A stretch of 64,000 bases of DNA from Tridacna crocea (taxonomy: Eukaryota; Mollusca; Bivalvia; Cardiida; Cardiidae): assembly GCA_943736015.1 (NCBI GenBank), contig OX031061.1:57232192-57296191 (forward strand). Direction: 5' to 3'. Under the pieces are notes generated by a model. It searched no databases and was not told where the DNA came from. It worked only from the letters and a program-made list of their open reading frames with translations. The translations under genes were made by a program, and so were the position numbers. Each line of letters begins with the position of its first letter. The stretch's first letter is position 1. This document shows, piece after piece, positions 39,501 through 51,500 of the stretch.

Positions 39501-42500
39501 GACTGGCACAATTTTAGAATTTCTCCTTGATAGCTTGTTGACTTCAGAAAGGAAAAAAAAAAATGATTCTGACAAACAAATCTACTCCCAATATAACAGT
39601 ATGACAAGATGAAAATGAAACTGGCAATTATTGCAATATCCAATGATTTATTTTTCCTGTGACTGAAAAAAAAAAAATGCTGTCTGTCTAGGAATGGGTG
39701 GAGTGCTCACCGGAAGGTGAGATAATATATGAGAAAGATGCCAGAGTTTGTAATAAGTATCTAGATTTTGGTGTTGAAAGTTCCCCAGAACAATTACAGC
39801 ACAACAGTGCTACAGTAATTTACAGATTTACTCTTCAAGCATTCGTCATACAAAAATGTGTCCACTTGCATATTGTTAGTTGTATTTTAACTCTTTGCCG
39901 AACAACAAAATGGTAGAACAGTCCAAACTGAAAGCACTTGCAGACAACAAAATAAATATGGCTCAAAAATTGAAAACTGTTTTGAAAAGGGTAGAAAACA
40001 TTGTGGGAAAAGGAGAAAATGCTGGTTACCAGCATTTTCTCCTTTTCCAACAATGTTTTGAAGCAGCATCTTTTCCACGGTTGTTAAAAGTCAGCATTGT
40101 TTGGTAAAGAGTTAAATTTGGGTCCTTATTTACCAATCAATCTCAGGAAAATTCTTGGTCTTATATTTATTTTTCTCTTTTCCCCCAATGTTTTCTAATG
40201 GTTTTTTTTTTCCTGCAGGGTTCTCAAAACTTTAAGGTAAAGGATTAACTCTTTACCACACAATCCCAACTTTAAAAGACTTTGAGACAGATGACTTGTG
40301 AAAATGTTACCAGCATTTTCTCCTTTTCCCACAGTGTTTTTCTAACCTTCCAGAAACAGATTTCAATTTTCAAATCACATTTGTTTTCTACAAATGCTTT
40401 AGAAATTTGGACAGGTCTAAACCTTTGTTGTTTGGTAAAGTGTTAAACAGTTAAACCAGTATCACAAGGTACTACTGCATCAATGGTTCCCCGTTTTGAA
40501 ATGCCACATGGTTTCTAAAATGAGTCTATAATTATCAACACATGGAAGAGCCATCAAAGCCTACATGAGATGTCAAAATACCTCAAGTTTAACAGTCAAT
40601 CTTGACTCTCTCTTACCAGATGACAGCATTTTTGTATAGCCTACGGTTAAATCTTTACCGCACAATGACACCTTTTAACCACGCTAAGGAAGAGGCCTTT
40701 TGAAAACATTGTGGAGAAAATGCTCCATATGAGCCACTATGAAATTGTCATCTGCAAATGGATATGTCTAAAATTTTACCGCAAGCTATAGGGTTATCTC
40801 TTTACCAAATGACATATTTTAGACAAGTCCAAACTGGAAGCATTTGCAGATGACAAATTTTATGTGACTTAAAAATAATAAAATGTTTTGAGAAGGGAAG
40901 AAAACTTTGGGGGAATAGGAGAAAATGTTGGTTAACAGCATTTTCTCCTTTTCCAACAATGTTTTAGGACACTTCTTTCTAAGGGTCCTGAAAAGAAGGG
41001 ATTGTTTGGTAAACGGTTAAGAAAGATTTGCAGAAGAAAGTAAATGTGGTACAAATAATAGGATTAATCTTTGAAAAGGTAGAAAACAATGTGGAAAAAG
41101 GAGAAAAGACTGGACTTGAGTATTTTCTCTATTCCAAACATGTTTTCAAAAACCACTTGCCTACTTTAGTAAAAATTAGGACCGTAGCGGGTTTACAAAA
41201 TTAATGCTATTTTCTTAGCTACTATTAGAAATAGATTATCTCAACAAAACAGGATTAAATTTCAATGTTGCTTGATAGGATAGAAATCATTGTGGTAAAA
41301 GGAGAAAATGCTGGTTACCAACATTTTCTCCTTTTCCCATGTTTTCAAAATGCTTCTTTCTCAGGGTTGTTCAAAGTCGGCACTGTGCAGTAAAGGGTTG
41401 TGTATAAGACTTGCCATGTGACTAGTAAAGGAATGCAAAGTCAAGAAAAAATTGTGGCAATGAGAGAAACTTCAAATTTTTTTCAGCAAGCTGTTAATAC
41501 AGACACTTGTGGAAAAGAAGCCAATATTTCCTAACAAGCAATCTCTCCCATCATAATGTATTCTAGTATTTATCTTAAGCTCTTTACTACCCACCAACTG
41601 CGGAGTAGGAAGACTTTTGAAAGCATTGTTGAAAACCAGCATTTTCCCACAATGTTTTCTAACCATTCAAATATAAATCTTATTTTTTTTTAGTCATATT
41701 TAATTTGTCATCTGCAAAAATTTTCAAGTTGGACAAGTTTTCAATTGAAATTATTTCCGTTCATTAAAGAGTTCATTCATGTTAATTATCCAGGTATGTT
41801 GTCTCGATGTAATTTTTTTTCAAGTAATTATGAGTAAGCAGAAAGGTAGCAGACACGGCAAAGCATGCATTAGGTTTTAGAAGAAACAGAAAAACTACTG
41901 CTATATGAATCATAAGGCACAACCAATTCTGTTTTACTGTTTAACAAAAAATCAAGAGTATAAACAACATTGAAGAAGCAGGCATTTGAAAAAATTGTGG
42001 GAAAAGAAGAAACTGATGGTTACCAGCAGTTTCTTCTTTTCCCACAATCTTTTTCAACATGTTCATGAAATTCAACAATCTTTTTTCAAAAAACAACAAT
42101 TTCACTCTTTACCAAACAATAAAATTTTAAACCTGTCTGAATTTAAAGCATTAGCAGATGACATAATAAACATGATTTGAAAATTGCAATTTGTTTTGGG
42201 AAGGGTAGAAAACATTATGGGGAAAGGACAAAATGCTGGTTACCAACATTTTCTCCTTTTCCTACAATTTTTTCTAAAGGCTTCTTTCCCGGGGTCATTC
42301 AAAGGTAGGATTGTGTGATAAACAGTCAATATGTTCTCTGCAATTGCTTTCAGTTTTGACAAGTCTAAAATTTTGTCAACGTGTAAAAATTTCAAAGAAG
42401 ACACTGACCTACAACTTTGATCTTTGCATTGGCAGATACTTGTCCTTTTGTATTCAAGGCTTCGCAAGTGTATACACCCGCATCTGTCATGTTAACTGCC

Positions 42501-45500
42501 TCAATTCTAAATGTTCCGTCCTCCGCAACCGATATTCTACCACCAGAGTCCCGATTTGGAAACATCAGGTTCTGCAAAATAGTTATGGTAATAGTTTCTA
42601 TTTCAGAGTCTTTTGTCAACTGCAAATTTCTGTTTCAAAATCTTTTGTCAACTGCAAATAACTTACGTATCAAAGATCTTCACCATACAATCCTTGACTT
42701 TTAACAACCTGGAGGATGAGGCCTTTTGAAAACATTGTGGGGAAAAGGAGAAAATGCTGGTAACCAGCATTTTCTCCTTTTCCACAATGTTTTCTACCCT
42801 TCCCAAACCGAATTTCAATTTTTCAGTCATGCTCATTTTGTCATCTGCAAATGATTTCAATGTGGACTTGTCTACAATTTTGCTGTTTGGTAACGAGTTA
42901 AATTTTGACGTCTAAAAAGGAGGTCAGACTGCCATGCCTCATAAATTAAAACATCTAAGATTAATTCAACATATTTGTGAACAACATAAAAATGGATCTT
43001 ATATTAGATAATCAACAGGGAAAAACTGTGACAAATCAAACCCTCTACTCTTTTCCAGATGAGAAAACCTTCTTCAAGACTTCTTCAAAATAATAAGCAA
43101 GTTCATCAATACTGATAATATTTTGTAGGCAACAATGACCCTAAATAAAAAGAATTGTGACAACAAAATTGATGTTGGGTAAAGAGTAAACCCTTTAGAA
43201 CATCAAATTACCTCTTTACAACACAATGACCCAAAATAAGAAGAATTGTGACAACATTTTGGGAAATGGAGAAAATGCTTGTAACAAGCTGATTCTGGCT
43301 GATAAAAAGCCCATGAGTTGAGCATCGTTTTATTTGTTGTATGCAGATGCTTTAAATTTAGACAAGTCTAAAAAACTTCCCTCTAGTAAAGAATTAATGC
43401 AATGGATCTTTTTATCTGCTTAACTCTTTACCAAACAACAAAATTTTAGTCTGGTCCAAATTGAAAGCACTTGCAGACAACAAAATAAACGAAACTCAAA
43501 AATTGACATTTGTATCCTGCAGGGAAGAAAACATTGTGGGAAAGGGAGAAAATGCTGGTTACCAGCATTTTCTCCTTTTCCCACAGTGTTTTCAAAAGGC
43601 TTCTATCTTGGGTCATAAAGACCAGGGATTGTTTGGTAAAGGGTTAAGGAATGATATTAGAAAGTAATTTTGGTCAAAAATACATTACAAGGTAGCAGAC
43701 AGTGAGTATCAAAAATCAAACAACACATTCTGATCTTAGTCTACACTGTCTGGCAAAGGAAAACATTTTTTTTCAAGTTAAGGTCAGAAGAAACTTATGT
43801 TGTTCATTGAGAGATTAGAGTGCTGCTCAGGTGGCATCCGGCACAAATCAAGTTGTACATTTGTGAGTTTTTTATCGTGAGATAAGCTGGAGCCACCGAC
43901 TAAATGCTAAGTTATGTTACACAGTATGTCGTAGACCAAAATCTTGGATCTTACATCCGATCTGCACAAAGATAGAGTTTTTAGAAGATAACATAAACTG
44001 ATAAGTTGATAATCAGTGTCAGAAAAGTTTATGTTAGATTTCTGCAGTTTGAGCACCTTCCCTCTAACTGCAGTTTTTTTATCTCCCTTGACCCTTTACC
44101 ACACAATACCTACTTTTGATGCCCATGAGAAAGAAGCCTTTAGAAAATATTGTGGGAACAGAAGAAAATCTGGTAACTAGCATTTTCTCCTTTTCCCACA
44201 ATATTTTCCACCCTTCACAAAACAAATTTCAAATTTTCAGTCTCTTTTATTATGTCGTCTGCAAATGCTTTTGATTTGGACAAACATAAAATATTGTTGT
44301 TTGGTAGCGTTAACCCTTTACCACACAATGACGACTTTTAACACCCCTGAAAGAGAAGGCCTTAGAAAACATTGTGGGAAAAGGAGAAAATGCTGATTAC
44401 CAGCATTTTCTCCTTTTCCCACAACATTTTCTTCCCTTTCAAAGAAAAATCATTTCATATAAGCCACATTGAAACTGTCATCAGTAAATGCTTTCAATTC
44501 GGACAGGTCTAAAATCTTGTTGTAAGGTAAAGGATCAACCCTTGACCACATAATTATAGCCACCTTTTAATAAGGCCTTTGTAAACATGGTGGGAAAAGG
44601 AGAAAATGCTGGTAACCAGCATTTTCTCCTTTGCCCACAATGTTTTCCATTCTTTTTTATATAAATCCCAGAATTTGAGTATCATTCTCTATGTGCAAAT
44701 GACTCAAATTTGGACCAGTATAAGATTTGTTGCTTGGTAATGGCTTAACCCTTTACTCCACAGATACTCATTTCTACGCATTGCTTGTAGGAGCCTTTGG
44801 AAAACATTGTGGCAAAAGATGAAATTGCTCGTGACGAGCAATTTCACCTTTTGCCACAATGTTTTCTATGCTATCAAAAGGTGTCATGTACACATAAGAA
44901 ACAGCTTCCTCCTTGCTGTTATTTAGGGTCAATTAGAGATACCATAGAAATGCCTTATGGGGTAAAGGGTTAAAACATTGATTTTGGCAGGCGGCCTTAC
45001 TAGTCTTGCCATGCAAGGCTTTAAAAAACATTGCCAAAAATGACATATTACGTGTGGCGACAAATCTTTTCATTTGCTATAAACAATTTTTTCAAACATG
45101 ATCAAATATCTAAAAGTTATTTCCTTTTTCCACACTGTTTTTTTTAAAATAAGCTCCAATATCCGAGCTAAATTTCGATTGATTTCTGCAATCTCTTTTG
45201 AGGTGGAAAATACTGTAGCCTAGTAGACTTGATCATTATTGTGTAGAGAGCAAAATCATCAACTGTGTATTTCGTCAAGAGCTTTGCAAAGTGGAGCATA
45301 ATTTATACGCCCAAAGGGGCTCATCAGTGAAATAGGATAAATCTCTAATACCTGCAGATATCCAAATTTTAAAAGTCGCATGCACAACTACATATCATAG
45401 AGATTCAGTGCGGCAAGTTTGAACTTATTCCAATGAAAAGTGTAGAAGGAGTTGCGTGCACAAGAAATTGAAAATGGCAGACAGTCAGACCTACGGTCAG

Positions 45501-48500
45501 ACAGACAGACAGACAGACAGACAGAAGATCGGGAGCCATAACATGCCTTTGAGTGTATAAAAATGAGAATGCAACATTCAAACTTGCTATCTCTTTGTAC
45601 TTGTGTGCAGTCTGATCTTTGCCTTCACTAAGGAAAGGCAACTACTGTTATGAAAGCTACTATATGGATCAACATGTAGATTTTGTACTTACGTCTTGTG
45701 AGTCTTTTCTCCAGAAGACAGTGGGTGGCGGGTTGCCCTTTGCAACACACTGTAGTGTTACGGTTCTGCCCTTGGCAACAACCTGATCTTTGGGCCGGAT
45801 TAAAAACGATGGTGGAGCTAAAATATAAACATTCGTTTTGCAGGGGTATAAAAATCTTTCTTTAAGCTACATTTAATTTGTTGTGTGCAGAATCTGATGC
45901 TTTTAATTTAGCATCCAATATTTTGTTGTTTGGTAAAGAGTTAACTCATTACCACACGAGAAAGTTTTGGACTGGTCCAAATTGAAAGCATTTGCAGACG
46001 ACAAAATAAAGGTGACTGAAAAATTGATTTTTTTTCTGGGAAGGGTAGAAAACACTGTTGGAAAAGGAGAAAATGCTGGTTACCAGCATTTTCTCCTTTT
46101 CCAACAGTGTTTTCAAAAGGCTTCTTTCTCAGGGGCGTCAAAAGTAGGGATTGAGTGGTAATGGGTTAAAAAGACAAAACCCAATTGTACCAGAATAAAA
46201 CAAGCTTACATGCTTATATTCATATACTTACATAGTACAACCAGTCGTGCGGAGGCTTTTGTTGACCCTGCTGCATTTTCAGCTGTACATTCGTACACCC
46301 CCTCATCACTGGGTTCTACATTGTCAATGCGCAAAGTTTTGTCCGATAAAATTCGAGCCCTGAAATAATATTACACATGATAGTTACCAACAACAACATA
46401 AAACCTATTTGTAGATACAAGGCTAAATCCTTTATGACTCTTGAGAAAGAAGCCTTTTGGAAAACATTGTGGGAAAAGGAGTAAATGCTGGTAAACCAGC
46501 ATTTTCTTCTTTTCCCACAATGTTTTCTTGCTGGAGACAAATTTCAATTTTTGAATTACATTTAGTTTGTTGTCTGCAAGCGCTTTCATTAATTTTGTTG
46601 TTCGGTAAAGAGTTAACTCTATAGCTTATTTGCGGTCACACGACTAGCCGAAATACCGGAATACCGCCGAAACACCGGAATACCCCAAAAATCGATAATC
46701 CCTGTTACGTTTGTTGGCCGGGCCGGAATACTGATATTTACCGATACTATTTCAACGTGAAATTCTTTTAAATGTGATGATGTTAACAATATCGACTCAA
46801 AATCAGAGAGAAGTGGGAAAAAAAGAAGTTACCGGGATCATTTCGAGACCATGATTTGTTTATACTAGATTTTCACGCGAAAGTTCTTCTGTCGGTCTTC
46901 TTGTGTCATAATGTTTACCAATTCAAAACAAAACCTGGTAAAGATCGGGAAAATGTGAAGTATCTAGAAGAATTTTGCGACGTAAATTTTCCATTCTTAA
47001 AAAAAACACACAAATCACTTCTAGTACAAGACATTCGCCACCATGTCATCTTCTAAAACACCGGAATAGCCCCCATCATCGAGAAATGTACAGAACGCTG
47101 AAGTCGAGCCGGAATACCCGTAGGTCTACGCCACATGTATTTACTTTTTGATTGATAAAACTATGAATTCGGTCGTTTTCCGAATTCTGACTGTTTTATA
47201 AAAAAAAAAAAGCATTGAGAATGTGTGATTCTCTCTTTCCCCCGTCCCCCTTTCAGTTTTCAGAAAGTTCTTTTAACAGCCTTACAAATACCGAGAGAAA
47301 AATGGTGAAAAGGTCGCAAAAAGTATTATGTTGTTATGCCCGTAATGAGTTTGCAAGCAAAGTTTCTTCTCAATGATAAATAATCGAAATTGCACGTTAT
47401 AAAAATAATTCGCAACCACGTCAACTTCAAAAACACCCGAATAGCCCCTAAAACAGTACATGTACAGTACGTTGAAGTCGGGCCGGAATACCCGTAGACC
47501 TCTCTCTTTTCTTGTATATCTGTAACATTTTGATTTTGGTTTTCATTGTAGGGTGATACGCCATGTCTTTTTTTTTTAATTCTTATTTTGGTTTTTTGAC
47601 AAATTGCTGCTCTAAATTGTAATGGAATGCGGAGATTATTTTTGTGTAACAAATTAACCGTGATGGACGCGAGTATAATTCAGACACAGAGCGCAAAATC
47701 AAGAGGCCAAAGGTAAGTAATTTTGGTTTTTCAGTTTCTAACGATTCCCTTTTCCTTTTAAGTTATGAAAAAAAAGGAAATGTTGTTTGATCATCAATGA
47801 TGTAAAACTTGATATGTTTGCAAGCCAGCCGGAATACCGCTACTGCTTGTAATTTTAGTATACAGTGTTCCTACATGTGAACGGTTCCTATGCCAGTTTC
47901 GAATATTGGGAAAATGTAAATTGCCCGAGATCGACTCGTTGCTCGAATTCTCTCTCGTTTTCCCCACATTATTCACATGCGAAAGTTCTAAAGAAAGCCT
48001 TGAAACTGTCGAGACAAAATCGTGAAAAGATCGGGGATGGTACGAAGTACTTGTAATCAGCGTGGAAACAGAATTCTTCTCAAAAATTTTCTCTTCCAAA
48101 TCAAAAAAAGAAATTCAGGGACATACGCAACCACGTTATCTTTAAAAACAACGGAATAGACCCTCAATGGTACGGTGAAGTCGGACCGGAATACCCATAG
48201 TTACACACTGTTAAATTGTACAGATTTAGCTCTCGCATTATGACTTGTAAGTTGTATAACGTTACCTTACATGTAAGTCGGCTGGAAAAGTCGTTAAGAA
48301 TGGGGGAAAATCCAAAGACATTCTGAAAGATCTGATTGAAAAATGCCAGTTTGGAACTTGCTTGGACATTGTATGGGTTATCATGTTTTTTTCCCCCCAT
48401 GTCAAGTAACTTTTGTTACGCATTTAAGCATTATATTGTGTTCCTAAGAACATTTCAAGAGCCCAGAAAAATTACAGTTACGGAGAAGAAGCAAAACAAA

Positions 48501-51500
48501 AAGAATACGAGTCTGGAATTTTTAAATTCAATCGATGTCATTGACTGGCAAGCATTACAGTATGTTTTACTTAATATGTAGTACTCTACTTATCTAATTA
48601 GCGTATGATGTTTATATCCCTTTCCTGTCATGGTAATTGGTAGACACAATTAGAACACACGTGATAATAAAGCATAACGAAGCGTGTGCCCGAAGTCCAA
48701 CAGGTCTCTCGAAGGTTTATGGCCCTTTGGATAGTACAAAAGTATACACTTTTCCAGACCGAAACCACTTGCAGACAATAAATAAAATCTACCCATAGTA
48801 ATAGGAGTTGTCCTCGACATTCTATGGAAAAGTGGAAAAATTTTCATAATCAATATTTGCACCATTTGCCATGGCGTTCCTGGCGTTCTCTTCCCCCTTC
48901 CCCCTATTCCCCCTGTCCCCCCCCCCCCCCCCTTGAAAAGGTCAGGGCCGTATTTCCACAACAATACAATGCAATAGACTGTAGGACACCGGCCCATAAT
49001 ACAAATAATACAGTTCTTACAATGCGTACACACAAGATTTGAAACTGACTTTCCAATTATTTTATTTCATAATATAACCTAGATTCAAGAAACCGTTTTG
49101 TTTTCTTTAATCTTCTTACATTATTGACTGTACATCACAATTAGTGTATGAAAAGGACAATTTGCTCACACCGAGCAATCTCTCACTTCCACAAACAGTA
49201 GTTTTCATATCAAAAACAGCATGACCACTTCGGACGATACATGGTTCCGTGCAAATCGATATATAGTTTGATAATTCCATGATTTTACCGAGAGAAACGG
49301 TCATGACAACAAGTTGTAAGTTGTCTATCCACTGTACTGTATGTCTGTTTACCGCGTTTGTCTGGGTGCATATAGCAACAGGCACCAAGAAAAGCGGTTT
49401 ATTTGCCACGGATCCATGTGTTCTAAAATCTTAAAAAACAAACTGTATAAGACGTCAAAATCGCTGATGACGAACAACGTTCCTTTACAGACTGAAACCT
49501 AGACAAACAAGGTTACAGCAAGTAAATCCGCTGTAAAACCCCTGAGAAAATAGTGTTTGAGAAGAACAAATCGAAACAAAAAGGTAAATTAATGTATGAG
49601 AAGGACTGCACAAGCAAGAAATTTGCAGAGTTCCAGATAGAGGGAGTGATTTTAGTTTCAAATTTGGAAATATTAATTATTCTCCACTAAATCATATGTA
49701 GGGCTATCTTTCACCCCAGGGCTGTAATTTTAACTTGTTCCTCGTCTGTCGTGCGTCCGTCCGCGTTTTTCTTTTCAAACGTCTTTTCAAAAAAATACCC
49801 ATCCAGAGACCAAACTGCATGCAACAAGGGTTGTCTATAGTGAAAACTTTAAAAAAAAAAATTCTAGTTCCTTGTAATTATTGGGCCTCGGGTAACTAAA
49901 TTTTGCACGTAAATTCATCAAGGCGATCTACCCTGAATGTCCCAATTATATTGGTGATGCTTTCTGTTGCAAATGTACATTCAATAATGTGAGAAGATTA
50001 AAGAAAACAACATGGTTTCTCGAATCTAGGTTATATTATGAAATAAGTTAAAACAATATTGAAAAGACAGTGTCATATCTTGTGTGTACGTATTGTAAGA
50101 ATTGTATTATGGGCCGGTGGCCTACAGTCTTTTGCATTGTATATTGTATTGTATTGTTGTGGGAGTACATATTCTGTTATAAAACATATACATGAATCCT
50201 GCTATTTCGTGTATTCTTTTAAAATCATTTACCAAAAAAAAAGAACTCTACTTTACGGCCCTGAGTTAGTAGACCTTTTCAAGCGGGGCAAAAAACCCAT
50301 GGCAAATGGTGCAAATACTGATAATCTAAATTGTCCCCTTTTCATGGAATGTCGGGGACAACTGCTATTACTATGGGTAGATTATATTTATTGTCTGCAA
50401 GTGCTTTCAGTGTGGAAAAGTGCATATTTTTGTACTATGATGAGGATACAACCCTAATTGAGAATTTTACAAGAAATTTCACGCTTTTTGCCCCATGCAT
50501 ATAAGAAAAGTTAGTCATAATCTCAAGAATTTACACATCCAGTATCCACAAGGCCATAAACCCTACGAGAGACCTGTTGACTTCGGGCACACGCTTCGTT
50601 ATGCTTTATTATCACATATGTTCTAATTTTGTCTACCAATAACCATGACAGGAAAGGGATATAAACATCATACGCTGATTAGATAAGTAGAGTACTACAT
50701 ATTAAGTAAAACATACTGTAATACTTGCCAGTCAATGACATCGATTGAATTTAAAAATTCCAGACTCGTATTCTTTTTGTTTTGCTTCTTCTCCGTAACT
50801 GCAATTTTTTTCTGGGCTCTTGAAATGTTCTTAGGAAAACAATATAATGCTGAAATGCGTAACAAAAGTTACTTGACATGGGAAAAAAAACATGATAACC
50901 CATACAATGTCCAAGCAAGTTCCAAACTGGCATTTTTCGATCAGATCTTTCAGAATGTCTTTGGATTTTCCCCCATTCTTAACGACTTTTCCAGCCGACT
51001 TACATGTAAGGTAACGTTATACAACTTACAAGTCATAATGCGAGAGCTAAATCTGTACAATTTAACAGTGTGTAACTATGGGTATTCCGGTCCGACTTCA
51101 CTGTATCATTGAGGGTCTATTCCGTTGTTTTTAAAGATAACGTGGTTGCGTATGTCCCTGAATTTCTTTTTTTGATTTGGAAGAGAAAATTTTTGAGAAG
51201 AATTCTGTTTCCACGCTGATTACAAGTACTTCGTACTATCCCCGATCTTTTCACGATTTTGTCTCGACAGTTTCAAGGCTTTCTGTAGAACTTTAGCATG
51301 TGAATAATGTGCGGAAAACGAGAGAGAATTCGAGCATCGAGTCGATCTCGGGCAATTTACATTTTCCCAATTTCAACTCGATATCGAACATACGAAGGAA
51401 TATTCGAAACTGGCATAGGAACCGTTCACATGTAGGAACACTGTATACTAAAATTACAAGCAGTAGCGGTATTCCGGCTGGCTTGCAAACATATCAAGTT

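Noticed and set aside
45497-45525. CAGA microsatellite as a separate functional feature
   Set aside because: It is the variable internal part of interspersed repeat F.
48650-49033. 127-codon frame with a glycine-rich stretch
   Set aside because: The glycine run is just the complement of a poly-C tract in the foldback arm.
50735-51112. 125-codon frame in the right foldback arm as a transposase
   Set aside because: No catalytic or zinc-finger motif; the matching left-arm frame is shorter and the arm is a non-coding inverted repeat.
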